A stretch of 64,000 nt of DNA from Alkalihalobacillus sp. TS-13 (GTDB lineage: Bacteria; Bacillota; Bacilli; Bacillales; Fictibacillaceae), in contig NZ_JAHKSI010000001.1 in NCBI RefSeq assembly GCF_019720915.1, positions 310,001 through 374,000 on the forward strand. The letters run 5' to 3'. A program made the translations under genes and the position numbers. Below, in pieces: positions 9,282 through 18,356 of this stretch; position 1 is the first letter of the stretch; each line of letters opens with the position of its first letter. The notes beneath the pieces are model-generated. The model did no database searches. It saw only the letters and a list, made by a program, of their open reading frames with translations, and was not told the origin of the DNA.

Positions 9282-10274
9282 TCAATTGACGGGCATTTTG
9301 ACATAGTCGATTTCAAAACCGAGGTCTTCGAGCATTTCGTGATCCTTTGTGCTTTCCTGGCCTGCTGTCGTCAAGTAGTCTCCGACGAATATGGAATTCG
9401 CTGCATAGAGGCCAAGTGGCTGTAAGCTTCGTAAGTTCACTTCACGTCCTCCCGAAATCCGGATTTCTTTTTTGGGATTGATGAAGCGGAACAGCGCCAG
9501 CACCTTCAAGCAATACCTCGGGTCCAACTCATGCGTTCCTTGTAATGGTGTTCCATCGATTGCATGCAGGAAGTTGACTGGGATTGAATCTGCATCCAGT
9601 ACTTTCAGGCTGCGAGCGACATCGACGACTTCCTGTTTTGTTTCCTTCATGCCGACGATGACACCGGAACATGGGGAAATGCCCGCTTCTTTTGCAATAT
9701 TGACAGTTGAGACTCGATCATCGTATGTATGGGAAGTCGTGATGTTATCATGATTCGTCTCCGCTGTATTCAAGTTATGATTGTAACGATCAACGCCTGC
9801 AGCTTTTAACCGGGCAGCTTGTTCAGGCTTGAGAATCCCCAAACACGCACAAATTTTCAGATCGTAATTTCCTTTGATTTCTTCAACGGCAGATACGACG
9901 GTATCAACATCGCGATTCGTCGGACCGCGGCCGCTGGCAACAATACAATAGGTCCCGACGTTCATTTTATGGGCCTGTTCTGCTCCATCCAAGAGGGTCT
10001 GTTTTTCGACCATCGGATAAGAATCGATTGGAGCTTTCGAGACGATTGACTGCGCACAATAGCCGCAGTTTTCAGGGCACAGACCTGATTTTGCATTCAT
10101 GATCATATTGAGCTTCACTTTGTTACCATAGTAAGTTTTACGGATTTGGTAGGCTGCGTGAAGTAAAAGCAACAGTTCATCATCTGGAGCATCCAAAATC
10201 AATAATGCTTCCTCATCAGTAATTTCTCCTCCAGCAATGACACGTTCTACTAGGTCATTCCACTTTGTTGTCAT
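9282..10274 (-). CDS. bioB: biotin synthase
   Basis: Radical SAM enzyme that inserts sulfur into dethiobiotin. The cluster-binding motif C66-x3-C70-x2-C73 (CPENCGYC) is present, as are the YNHNLNTAE and SGREVNLR segments of BioB; 330 residues is the normal length. It follows bioY after 15 bases, so both are read from the BirA-controlled promoter at about 10900-10960. No other bio gene lies in the window. Confidence 0.95.
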   Translation of the reverse strand: MTTKWNDLVERVIAGGEITDEEALLILDAPDDELLLLLHAAYQIRKTYYGNKVKLNMIMNAKSGLCPENCGYCAQSIVSKAPIDSYPMVEKQTLLDGAEQAHKMNVGTYCIVASGRGPTNRDVDTVVSAVEEIKGNYDLKICACLGILKPEQAARLKAAGVDRYNHNLNTAETNHDNITTSHTYDDRVSTVNIAKEAGISPCSGVIVGMKETKQEVVDVARSLKVLDADSIPVNFLHAIDGTPLQGTHELDPRYCLKVLALFRFINPKKEIRISGGREVNLRSLQPLGLYAANSIFVGDYLTTAGQESTKDHEMLEDLGFEIDYVKMPVN

Positions 10275-10289
10275 ATCTACACTCCTTTG

Positions 10290-10868
10290 TTATGCTGCAG
10301 ATTTTTTAAAAGTACTAGAGGTTTTCGAAAGAGTACGGTGCAGCCTTGGTGCAATCAACCCTGCGCACACTGATAGAATGATATCTTTTGGTAGCGGTGC
10401 AAGCATCCAAGCCCATGCCATTTCATACGTGAAGCCTTCAGGAGCAGCGGCCCAGACTTTCATCGCCATATACATCCAGTTCGTTCCCGCTATGTAGTTG
10501 ATCGCCATTCCGACTAATGCGGCAATTAAAAAGCTCTTCTTGCTAGCTTTCTTTTCAACGATTTTACCAGTGACATAGGCTACGAGAATAAAAGAAAGGA
10601 TGAACCCGAATGTCGGTTTCAATACCATTCCAAATCCACCGCTGAATTGAGCGAATACAGGTGCGCCTGCCAGTCCAATCAAAGCATAGACTGCCATTGA
10701 AATCGCGCCGAGACGGCTTCCTAAAATCAAGCCTGCCAATACACTGAAAAAAGTTTGTAACGTTATCGGAACGCTGCCGATTACCAGAAGCGAGGTCAGG
10801 TTCGCGCCGACCGCCATAAGTGCTGCGAACACAGCGGCAAGTGTAATATCAATCGGTTTCAGTTTCAT
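10290..10868 (-). CDS. bioY: biotin transporter BioY (ECF substrate-binding component)
   Basis: Hydrophobic protein of 192 residues with the BioY family core (LTSLLVIGSVPITLQTFF near the N-terminus and six helices). BioY captures biotin and works alone or with the ECF energizing module. The start is the ATG at 10868, with GGAGGAG seven bases upstream; upstream in-frame codons would run through the promoter. It precedes bioB by 15 bases. Confidence 0.93.
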   Translation of the reverse strand: MKLKPIDITLAAVFAALMAVGANLTSLLVIGSVPITLQTFFSVLAGLILGSRLGAISMAVYALIGLAGAPVFAQFSGGFGMVLKPTFGFILSFILVAYVTGKIVEKKASKKSFLIAALVGMAINYIAGTNWMYMAMKVWAAAPEGFTYEMAWAWMLAPLPKDIILSVCAGLIAPRLHRTLSKTSSTFKKSAA

Positions 10869-10904
10869 AAAAGTCTCCTCCAAATTCATCGTTGTCTCTC
10901 TAGT

Positions 10905-10958
10905 AGAATATCGGAAAGCATGAAAATATGTCAACTTTAATTTTATTAGGGTTAACAA
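10905..10958 (-). promoter_or_regulatory. sigma-A promoter overlapped by a BirA operator
   Basis: On the minus strand TTGTTAACC (10950-10958) is followed after about 14 bases by AGTTGACA, matching the two half-sites of the BirA box (TTGTTAACC...GGTTAACAA) with a few mismatches. The second half contains a perfect -35 TTGACA (10929-10934); a -10 TATTCT lies at 10905-10910 after an 18-base spacer. Biotinoyl-AMP-bound BirA would block the polymerase directly. Only bioY-bioB follows. Confidence 0.8.
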
Positions 10959-11091
10959 TATAAGCGGGCAAATCTCGGGAGAATTTCAGTGAGAGAAAGT
11001 CAAAGAAAGGTGAACGGTATGTGATATGGTAATTTTATTTGGAGTGTGCTTTTCTGTAGATCAGGGAACAGGTTAGTATAGGTATTGATAT

Positions 11092-11278
11092 TTAACGGAC
11101 ACTGAAGACCTTATTTATCCAATATCAATTTGATTTACAAAAATAACGGACATCAGAGGCCTTAATTCATGAGAATGAGAACAAATCAGCCGTTTTGTTC
11201 ACAGACAGAGGCTATGGTGTCCGTTAAATTTCGAAAAATACGTGTTTGTCACAAATAACGGCTCTGATGTCCGCTAAT
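11092..11278. repeat. dispersed ~187-nt four-arm repeat, family B, copy 1
   Basis: Begins TTAACGGACA and ends TGTCCGCTAA. Two arms of the form ACGGACA-AG-CCTTA run forward in the first half and two run in reverse in the second half (GGTGTCCGTTAAAT and CTCTGATGTCCGCTAA). Copies of nearly identical length are at 20006 and 55893. It fills the gap between the bio promoter and the LysR gene. Confidence 0.85.
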
Positions 11279-11307
11279 TTTTTGCAAATGGGAAGTATCG
11301 CAAACTT

Positions 11308-12171
11308 CTAAGAATGAACAACTGCATCAACCATTTCACCGTTCGTCCGATAATGCTGGATCATCTTGTAGACAAGATCTGATTTGGTGACGAAGTGGAG
11401 GGTTCTCTTTAATGCAGCAGGCTTTAAGCGACGATAGACGACCCCATGATGCTGGACATGTTCTGCTTGGATTTCTGGGATGAACGATAGGCCGATTCCT
11501 TCAGCTGTATATCCGAGTATCGTTTCATAAGGTGTTTCGAGCGCCAATTTAAATGAAATACTGTTATCCTTATACATGTTTTCTATTTTAAGCCGTGTTT
11601 CACATGGCTTCAGGGGAAGTATGATTTTCTCATCATTTAGTTCATCAATTGTAATAAAGGTTTTGTGCGCAAAAGGATGTGTACTTGGAATCGCCACTAA
11701 GTATTCTTCCTCAAATAGATTTAATGCCCGAATGTCATCATCCTCAACAAAGTCCTGAACGAACGCACCGTCAATTTCCCCTCTGTGAAGTGAATCCAGC
11801 AATTGTGAGCTCCTGCTTTCGAGCACCGTACACAGTTGATGGGAATCAATCTGTTTAGCGATTTTCGGAAAATAATAGGAAGCAAGAGTCGGCAAAGATC
11901 CGAAGCGAAACGTCGTGGGGTTGAGGGTGTCACAAATGACGGAATCCAGTTGTTTGATCAATGGTTTGATTTTCTGAAGAAAACGTCGTCCTTGATCAGT
12001 TAAATGAATGCCGATATTCGTCCGGACAATCAACGTTTGATTCAATGATTTTTCCAGCTGCTTCAGGTGTTTGCTCAAGGCTGGCTGTGAGATGAAAAGA
12101 GTGTTGGCCGCTTTTGATATACTGCCTTTTTCAGCGACTTCGATAAAGAAACGCAACTGTTGTAATGTCAT
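11308..12171 (-). CDS. LysR family transcriptional regulator
   Basis: Protein of 287 residues with an N-terminal winged helix-turn-helix (residues about 1-60, with SISKAANTLFISQPALSKHLKQLE) and a C-terminal effector-binding domain. The start is the ATG at 12171 with AAGGTGG upstream. It is divergent from an OFA-type MFS gene, with an ATAAC-N5-GTTAT palindrome between them, so it probably controls that transporter and itself. Confidence 0.9.
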   Translation of the reverse strand: MTLQQLRFFIEVAEKGSISKAANTLFISQPALSKHLKQLEKSLNQTLIVRTNIGIHLTDQGRRFLQKIKPLIKQLDSVICDTLNPTTFRFGSLPTLASYYFPKIAKQIDSHQLCTVLESRSSQLLDSLHRGEIDGAFVQDFVEDDDIRALNLFEEEYLVAIPSTHPFAHKTFITIDELNDEKIILPLKPCETRLKIENMYKDNSISFKLALETPYETILGYTAEGIGLSFIPEIQAEHVQHHGVVYRRLKPAALKRTLHFVTKSDLVYKMIQHYRTNGEMVDAVVHS

Positions 12172-12189
12172 CCTAACCACCTTCCTGGT

Positions 12190-12204
12190 ATAACGAATTG
12201 TTAT
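12190..12204. promoter_or_regulatory. candidate LysR operator between divergent genes
   Basis: Perfect inverted repeat ATAAC-GAATT-GTTAT, containing the T-N11-A pattern typical of LysR-type regulator boxes. It lies 18 bases upstream of the lysR start and about 75 bases upstream of the MFS start. Confidence 0.6.
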
Positions 12205-12277
12205 AGCGATTATATCATAATGATTCTTCCCGAGGCCTAATAATTGGATTATGCTGAAACCAGATGGAGGTGATACG

Positions 12278-13591
12278 ATGAAAAGTCCAACAGCATCAAC
12301 GAACCAACAGCACCAACCTGTAACGAACAAAAAAATTCATTATGCCTGGGTGATTCTTGCGCTTTCGTTTCTGACACTTTTGACTATCCAAGGAATCCGT
12401 TTATCATTTGGTGCGTTCATCCAGCCATGGGAAACGTTTTTCCAAACAAACCGTGGTTTAATTTCGATGATCGGGATGGTCAGTTATATGGTGTATGGCA
12501 TTTCTCAACCAGTCGTGGGACAAATCACCGATCATGTGGGTCCAAGGAAAATATTTACCATCAGTGTGATATTCGTCGGCTCAGCGATGTTGTTTACGAC
12601 TTTTACAACTTATCCCTGGCAAGTTTTCCTCCTATACGGTTTTCTTGCTTCGATTGGTTTCGGCGGGGCGTCACAGGTGGCAGGGACTGTGGTCATATCC
12701 AATTGGTTTCAGAAAAAACGCGGCTTGGCTCTTGGGATATTGTCAGCCGGTACGGCTGCTGGACAGCTGTTGGTAGTGCCCTCAACACTTCATTTTATAA
12801 GCTGGACGACATGGCAGACGACGGTTTTAGCCTATGGATTGTTTTTGATGTTTATTTTCCTGCCATTGATCGTGTTTCTATTGAAGAACAAGCCTTCAGA
12901 AATAGGATTGCAACCTTATGGATACACCGTCAAGCAGCCTGCTAAAACGGTTCAACTTCCAGTCCATGCAAGGGGTTCTTTCGTTTTTATAAAAGTGTTG
13001 AAAAAGAAAGAGTTCTGGTTTCTTATGCTTCCTTTCTTCGTATGTGGGGTGACGACAAGCGGTTTAATCGATACACATTTGATTCCATTTTCCAAGCATC
13101 ACGGTGTATCCAATACCGTCATCAGCTGGACAATCGGATTATTGGCTTCATTCAATTTCGCTGGTACGATAATATCAGGTTATTTTTCAGATAAATGGGA
13201 TTGCAGAAAAATGCTCGGTTACTTGTATAGTATCCGGGGACTGACTCTGATATTTCTGTTAATCATCGCTGGATTTTCAGATCTGACCGCTGTCCTTCAC
13301 CAAAATCCGGTATTATTAATCATTTTCGGCATCTCGTTTGGAATCGTCGACTTTTCAACTGTCGCTCCAACGATCAAGCTGGCTACCGATTATTTTAAAA
13401 ATTACAGCATTGGGCTGGTAGTCGGGGGAATCTTCCTCAGTCACCAGATCGGTGCAGCGCTTGGGTCCTATTTACCGGGTTTGCTGTATGACATGACAGG
13501 GAACTACCAGCAGTCGCTCATCTATTCGATCCTCGTCCTAATCGCAGCGGCGGTAATGAGCTTTATGCTTCCGAAACCAGAAAATGGTTAA
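12278..13591 (+). CDS. OFA-type MFS transporter (oxalate/formate antiporter-like)
   Basis: Twelve-helix transporter of 437 residues. The N-terminal KKIHYAWVILALSFLTLLTIQGIRLSFGAF and the helix-2 loop DHVGPRKIF fit the monocarboxylate/OFA branch of the MFS. The ATG at 12278 is preferred to one at 12251, since GGAGGTGAT sits directly before it. Divergent from a LysR regulator, which suggests inducible uptake of an organic anion; the substrate is unknown. A methyltransferase gene follows after 25 bases. Confidence 0.85.
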   Translation: MKSPTASTNQQHQPVTNKKIHYAWVILALSFLTLLTIQGIRLSFGAFIQPWETFFQTNRGLISMIGMVSYMVYGISQPVVGQITDHVGPRKIFTISVIFVGSAMLFTTFTTYPWQVFLLYGFLASIGFGGASQVAGTVVISNWFQKKRGLALGILSAGTAAGQLLVVPSTLHFISWTTWQTTVLAYGLFLMFIFLPLIVFLLKNKPSEIGLQPYGYTVKQPAKTVQLPVHARGSFVFIKVLKKKEFWFLMLPFFVCGVTTSGLIDTHLIPFSKHHGVSNTVISWTIGLLASFNFAGTIISGYFSDKWDCRKMLGYLYSIRGLTLIFLLIIAGFSDLTAVLHQNPVLLIIFGISFGIVDFSTVAPTIKLATDYFKNYSIGLVVGGIFLSHQIGAALGSYLPGLLYDMTGNYQQSLIYSILVLIAAAVMSFMLPKPENG

Positions 13592-13616
13592 AAGAAGATG
13601 AAATGAGGGAGACGTT

Positions 13617-14225
13617 TTGGATAAACACGCGCATATCAGGAAGTTCGATAAGCAGGCAAAAAAATATGAAAAAATGCAGAAAAAAGACCCGACGGCGAGG
13701 TTCCGTAGATGGATCATTCCTGGTGCAGAAGGGGAGGTCCTGGAGGTAGCAATCGGTACAGGACTGAACCTTCCCTTTTATAAAAATGTAACTGCGTTGA
13801 CCGGGATCGATTTCAGTAGCGAAATGCTGGAGGCAGCAAGCAAGGTCACGGCACGTTTTCCTTTTCCGATCGAGTTGAAGCAAGCTGACGTTGAAACGGT
13901 TACGTTCGAAGAAAATCGCTTCGATACCATTGTTTCATCGCTGTCGTTTTGTTCATATGAAAAGCCTGTCGAAGTGTTGAACCGATTCGGGAAATGGTGC
14001 AAACCGGATGGTAAAATCCTCATGCTTGAGCATGGGAAAAGTACGAATCGATTGCTGAGAGGACTGCAGAAGGGAATTGATCCACTTGCTTATAAAATGA
14101 TTGGCTGCCACCAGAATCGAGATATTCTTGGATATGTAAAAGCATCTGAACAACTGGAAGTGGTGAAAGTGGAGAGGGCTCTTGCAGGATTTTTTTATTT
14201 CATATGGGCCAAACCAGTGAAATAG
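13617..14225 (+). CDS. class I SAM-dependent methyltransferase
   Basis: Protein of 202 residues with the SAM-binding motif I LEVAIGTGLNLPFY at about 43-56, the acidic end of strand 2 (GIDFSSEML) and motif IV (FDTIVSSLSFC). It resembles the UbiE/phospholipid methyltransferase group; the substrate is not predictable. It starts with TTG at 13617 behind GAGGGA and shares a bidirectional terminator with the gene that converges on it. Confidence 0.85.
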   Translation: MDKHAHIRKFDKQAKKYEKMQKKDPTARFRRWIIPGAEGEVLEVAIGTGLNLPFYKNVTALTGIDFSSEMLEAASKVTARFPFPIELKQADVETVTFEENRFDTIVSSLSFCSYEKPVEVLNRFGKWCKPDGKILMLEHGKSTNRLLRGLQKGIDPLAYKMIGCHQNRDILGYVKASEQLEVVKVERALAGFFYFIWAKPVK

Positions 14226-14226
14226 A

Positions 14227-14258
14227 AAAGTGCTGACAGTTGAAGTCAGCACTTTCTT
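14227..14258. terminator. bidirectional intrinsic terminator
   Basis: Ten-pair stem AAGTGCTGAC/GTCAGCACTT between convergent genes, flanked by A-rich and T-rich ends, so it can act on both strands. Confidence 0.85.
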
Positions 14259-14264
14259 ACAGTT

Positions 14265-14969
14265 TTACATGCTGTGTTTGATGCCCTTCTTGACGAGCAG
14301 CCAATTTGCCGGGAAACTTGTCGCTGTTCCGAGGAGCATTGCAATCTGCATCATGAACCAATATGTCATCGTATCTGGCTTTGGAGGTTGGGCAAATAAG
14401 TAGAAATGAACGATTGCCATCCAGCCGAACATTCCAATTTCAAAGGCGATCAAAGCTAAAGTATCGGCCTTTATCGCTTGTATGAATCCTTTTCTCCAGC
14501 TTATTTTCTCTCCCATTTTCCGGCTCATCGGAACGATAGAAAAGACCTGAAAGAATATCCCAAACAGATAAGCAAGGATGAATTCAACCGTGTAATGTGA
14601 AAAAAGGACAGAGCCGGCGATTGTCAAACCAGTCATTGTTACAATCGGAACACCGACTGCGTCACCGAAAGCACAGCCACTTGAACAATGGCTTGTAGAA
14701 ACGAAGACACCTTTCCAACGCGGTTTATCTCCGTGCATATGTTCATGATTATCCTTATCATGCTCTTCGTGGTAGTGTTCTTTTTGTTTGGCCCGGCCAA
14801 TTTTCCAATAAGCCAAAATGCCAAGTGGCCCTAAGTAAAGACCGTTGATCGGCCAAACGATATTCATGATTCCCATCGGTTGAGGTTTTTTTATGACATC
14901 GATCAAGATGAAAAGTGCAGATAAGATACCGAGGATGACTGCGATAAAGGAAATGACGGTTAATAGAAT
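14265..14969 (-). CDS. DUF4396 membrane protein (probable ATT start)
   Basis: Membrane protein with the DUF4396 hallmarks PMGIMNIVWPINGLYLGPLG and FVSTSHCSSGCAFGDAVG, a His-rich hydrophilic loop (KEHYHEEHDKDNHEHMHGD) and several helices; function unknown, the His-rich loop suggesting a metal link. The reading frame stays open upstream to an ATG at 15077, but the ATGs at 15077 and 14993 lack a good ribosome site. AGGAGGG at 14977-14983 lies seven bases before an ATT at 14969, a position that matches where family members begin, leaving 234 residues. I use this start, but it is uncertain. Confidence 0.75.
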   Translation of the reverse strand: MLLTVISFIAVILGILSALFILIDVIKKPQPMGIMNIVWPINGLYLGPLGILAYWKIGRAKQKEHYHEEHDKDNHEHMHGDKPRWKGVFVSTSHCSSGCAFGDAVGVPIVTMTGLTIAGSVLFSHYTVEFILAYLFGIFFQVFSIVPMSRKMGEKISWRKGFIQAIKADTLALIAFEIGMFGWMAIVHFYLFAQPPKPDTMTYWFMMQIAMLLGTATSFPANWLLVKKGIKHSM

Positions 14970-15098
14970 AACGAAACCCTCCTGTACAACCATACTACAT
15001 AAAAAATACCCCATCGAGGTGTTGATTAAACGGTGTTGCTGGCTGTCCTGTATGGGTTTGTATATATCGCAACACATTTTTCAAAGGTTCTGTTAAAG

Positions 15099-15341
15099 GA
15101 CTTTGTTGATTTTAAGCGAAATTTGCGACACTCCTGCGGGAAAAGCGGTCCAGGCGAGACCCGTGGAGGTGCTGTCTAGCTCAGCGACCAGTCACTTGGA
15201 TCACTTCAAACCTCCTGCGGCGACCACAGCCTCCTCGTCAGTTTTCCAGTGACCTACGTGACTAGACAGGTCGCCGCTTTTCGTTTGCCCGCGGAAAGGG
15301 AGTAAATTTCGCAGAAATCAACAATTAAAACCAACAGAGTC
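15099..15341. repeat. MITE-like element, family C, copy 1
   Basis: Runs from GACTTTGTTGATTTTAAGCG to a matching inverted end TCAACAATT...AACAGAGTC. Inside are CGACACTCCTGCGGGAAAAG and, inverted, CCCGCGGAAAGGGAGTAAAT. The ends form long imperfect terminal inverted repeats. No ORF. Related elements lie at 41595, 54524 and 57867. Confidence 0.8.
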
Positions 15342-15368
15342 TTTTCATAAAATCACAACACATATGGA

Positions 15369-15411
15369 AAAAGACCTCCCCTCATCATAAAAGATGAGAA
15401 CGGAGGTCTTG
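15369..15411 (-). terminator. terminator of ltaS
   Basis: Long stem AAGACCTCC...GGAGGTCTT with inner CTCATC/GATGAG; A-rich left flank gives the U-run for the minus strand. Confidence 0.8.
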
Positions 15412-15421
15412 TCAGTTTTAC

Positions 15422-15511
15422 ATTTGAAGAAAGTATAAATCCTTTCTTCAAAATAAGGGCAAATAAGGGTCAGCCTGCGCTATGGCTTGGCTTTGCCAAG
15501 TTTCCTTTATT
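15422..15511. repeat. dispersed hairpin repeat, family A, copy 3
   Basis: Full-length copy (GAAGAAAGTATAA, CTTTCTTC, CTTGGCTTTGCCAAG, terminal TTTCCTTTAT). The ltaS stop codon (15507-15509) lies within its terminal block. Confidence 0.75.
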
Positions 15512-17444
15512 TGGTTTGATCTTCATTATAATCATAATCGGAAGGGGCTACTGGCTTGAACCCTTTTGGTTTGTGGAAACGCAGCAAATCACTGTAAACG
15601 ATTTTATCCGATAGTTCGAGTTCTTTTCTACCGAATTGTACTGCATCCTCACAATTTTTATTCGCTACGACTTCTCCAGTTGTATTGTCGTAGCATTTAT
15701 CACTGACCGAAGAATACTCTGGTGTAATTACATCACCGTTCCGGAATGGTACGTTTTCATTGTGCTGAGGTGACAGCATATCTGAACCGAAATTGAGAAA
15801 CGGTTCATCCTTGATTCCTAGAAGATGCAACACGGTCGGACGTACATCGATGTGTCCGCCATATTTATGAACTTGTTTCCCTTCCACGCCTGGAACATGG
15901 ATATAAAGCGGAACTCTTTGAAGCTGAGCGTTCTTATATGGTGTGATCGGTTCGCCAATCACCTTTTCCATCGCTTCATTATGATTGGTAGAGATTCCAT
16001 TATGGTCTCCATACATGACAATCATTGTATTGTCGTATAATCCAGCTTCCTTTAGATCATTGAAAAATTGCTTGAGTGCCTGGTCCATATAATTGGCGGT
16101 TTGATAATAGCCATTTACGACATTATCATCGGTTTCAGGAGTAGGAAATACAACATCCCCTTCATCCGTTTTAAATGGAAAATGATTCGACAATGTAATC
16201 ATTTTAGCATGGAACGGCTGCTTCAGGTTTTTCAGATACGGAATGGATTCCTTGAAGAACGGTTTATCCTTCAACCCATAGTTGATAACATTTTTATCGT
16301 TCATGTCATAATACTCCGAGTCAAAAAATTTCTCGATTCCGTATGCTTTATAAATTTGATCACGGTTCCAAAATGTCTTGTTATTCCCATGGAAAGAGGA
16401 GGTCGTGTACCCATGCTGGTTTAATATCGCAGGCTGTGCCTGGTACGTATTTTGTGCCTTTTCCATTGATACAGCTCCACTCGGTAAAGGATAGAGGGAA
16501 TTGGCCATCATAAATTCCGCGTCTGACGTTTTCCCTTGCCCTACCTGATGGAAGACGTTATCGAAATAGAACGTATTCGGGTCGTTCGTCAGTTTATTCA
16601 AGAATGGTGTGACTTCTTGGCCGTTAATTTTCTCACCAATGATGAAGGTTTGTAAGGATTCCAACGAAATGTAGATAACATTCATATTTTTTGCTGTACC
16701 GAAGTATTCCTCATTCGGTGGTGTTTCGTTTGCCTTGATGAATTCCTCTACTTCAGACAGATCATCACTGCTTGCCATAGCTCGTTGAGTAGATGATTTC
16801 GCCGTTACAATGGCATCATAGATTTGATAATTGTATTGTCCAAGGTATTTCACCAAATAGTTCCGATCAAATGAACGGGTGAGCAGTTGCGGACGATCCA
16901 TTTCTGCCAGACCGAGATTTGTTGAGAAAATCAAGATAGCGGAAATGAAGACTAAACCAACTTTTTTCCTTGGAATCGGTGTATGGTGTGTTGTGACTTT
17001 GAATAATACCAATCCAAGAAGAATGAACGTATCGAGAAAATACAGGACATCGCTGAACTTCATCAGAGCCAATGCACTGTCACCGAGTTCACTTGCACTA
17101 TTGGTGTGAAGTACTGTCGGTAACGTTATGAAATCATTGAAGAATCGGTAGTATGCAACATTTGCATATAAAAGGAAAGACAATAGGAAGTTGATGAATA
17201 TCAACGTCCAATTTCTGCGTTTCCCATTCATCAATAAAGCGATTCCGAAGAACAATAACGCTGAACTGATCGGATTAATCAGCAACAGAAATGATTGTAA
17301 TATATTTTTGATCCCTAATTCGAATTCGATTTGATATACGACATACGTTTTCAACCAAAACAATAGGACTGCTATAAAAAATAACGAAAAGGGTTTATTG
17401 AAAAAGCTTTTCCAGTCTTTATTCATTTGTTCCATACTTTTCAC
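15507..17444 (-). CDS. ltaS: lipoteichoic acid synthase family (LtaS-type polyglycerolphosphate synthase)
   Basis: Protein of 645 residues with five N-terminal membrane helices (to about residue 178) and an extracellular sulfatase-type domain. The catalytic threonine is T306 in GKTSDAEF, and E262 in ISLES is a likely metal ligand. A stretch around AMASS (223-227) resembles the signal peptidase cleavage site of known LtaS proteins. It polymerises glycerolphosphate from phosphatidylglycerol onto a glycolipid anchor. Bacilli have several paralogues, so a YfnI- or YqgS-like role is possible. The start is GTG 17444 or ATG 17435; AGGTG fits the latter. Its stop codon lies in a family A repeat. Confidence 0.9.
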   Translation of the reverse strand: MKSMEQMNKDWKSFFNKPFSLFFIAVLLFWLKTYVVYQIEFELGIKNILQSFLLLINPISSALLFFGIALLMNGKRRNWTLIFINFLLSFLLYANVAYYRFFNDFITLPTVLHTNSASELGDSALALMKFSDVLYFLDTFILLGLVLFKVTTHHTPIPRKKVGLVFISAILIFSTNLGLAEMDRPQLLTRSFDRNYLVKYLGQYNYQIYDAIVTAKSSTQRAMASSDDLSEVEEFIKANETPPNEEYFGTAKNMNVIYISLESLQTFIIGEKINGQEVTPFLNKLTNDPNTFYFDNVFHQVGQGKTSDAEFMMANSLYPLPSGAVSMEKAQNTYQAQPAILNQHGYTTSSFHGNNKTFWNRDQIYKAYGIEKFFDSEYYDMNDKNVINYGLKDKPFFKESIPYLKNLKQPFHAKMITLSNHFPFKTDEGDVVFPTPETDDNVVNGYYQTANYMDQALKQFFNDLKEAGLYDNTMIVMYGDHNGISTNHNEAMEKVIGEPITPYKNAQLQRVPLYIHVPGVEGKQVHKYGGHIDVRPTVLHLLGIKDEPFLNFGSDMLSPQHNENVPFRNGDVITPEYSSVSDKCYDNTTGEVVANKNCEDAVQFGRKELELSDKIVYSDLLRFHKPKGFKPVAPSDYDYNEDQTK

Positions 17445-17620
17445 CTACTAAGACGATATTAAAATATTAATAAACATTACCCAGCTCTTTATAGCTGTAA
17501 ACGAACTTGTTCTACATCATAATATAAACCATTCGTATGAAGTAGGAGAAAAGAGAGGATATGGAAAAAATAAGAAACCAAAAAGAAGGACTCGATGGAT
17601 CCTCCAATGTTGTTGCTAAT

Positions 17621-18193
17621 TCATTCCCATTTATCGATCGAAGTGACTTCCTGTTGGTTCAATCTTTGTAAAAGTTCGACAGCATTTTCTTGGATAACAG
17701 TCTGATCAAGATGTTGTTTTTTTACAAAACCTTGATCATACATATGATAGAGCATTTGATGAAGAGGATCGTAGTAATGATCGATGTTAAAGAGCCCAAG
17801 CGGTTTTAAATGATAGCCGAGTTGATTCCACGTCATAACCTCAAACATTTCTTCCATCGTTCCGATTCCACCTGGAAGCGCAATAAATGCATCTGCAAGT
17901 TCGTACATCAATGCTTTCCGTTCGTGCATCGTATCCACGATTTTCAGTTCTGATAGCTCCAAATGATCGACTTGCTCATATATTTTTCGAGGAATAATTC
18001 CGGTCGCTTCGCCGCCGTTGCTCATGACAGCATGGGCAAGTTCACCCATCAAACCAGAGTTACCGCCGCCATAGACAAGCTTGACCTTATTTTCTGCCAA
18101 GAGACTCCCCAATTTCTTAACTTGTTCCCGATAGACCGGGCTTGTCCCGAAGCTGGATCCACAAAATACACAGATTGATGAAAACTTATACAT
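17621..18193 (-). CDS. LOG family protein (nucleotide 5'-monophosphate phosphoribohydrolase-like)
   Basis: Protein of 190 residues with the LOG/YvdD signature PGGIGTMEEMFEVMTWNQLG and an N-terminal VFCGSSFGTSP. Family members cleave nucleoside monophosphates (cytokinin-activating type) and were once misnamed lysine decarboxylases. The start at the ATG 18193 (MYKFSSICVFCGSS) matches family length; GGGGG lies about ten bases before it. Confidence 0.9.
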   Translation of the reverse strand: MYKFSSICVFCGSSFGTSPVYREQVKKLGSLLAENKVKLVYGGGNSGLMGELAHAVMSNGGEATGIIPRKIYEQVDHLELSELKIVDTMHERKALMYELADAFIALPGGIGTMEEMFEVMTWNQLGYHLKPLGLFNIDHYYDPLHQMLYHMYDQGFVKKQHLDQTVIQENAVELLQRLNQQEVTSIDKWE

Positions 18194-18356
18194 ATCGCTT
18201 TTACCCCCTATAAGCAATTCTACTGGTTATACCTATTTTATAAAAATCAAGACGAATAAGAACAACATTCAGTCTCAATCTTTGAAATTCATCAGGTTTG
18301 CCTATATATTATTTATAAGTGAAACTAGACTAATTTTACACAGAAAGGGACTTATT

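Noticed and set aside
16068..16424. Plus-strand ORF of 118 codons inside ltaS
   Set aside because: Antisense shadow of a clearly conserved gene; no ribosome site.
17575..17612. Terminator for the LOG gene
   Set aside because: The possible stem around GGATCC is short and lacks a clear U-run on the minus strand.
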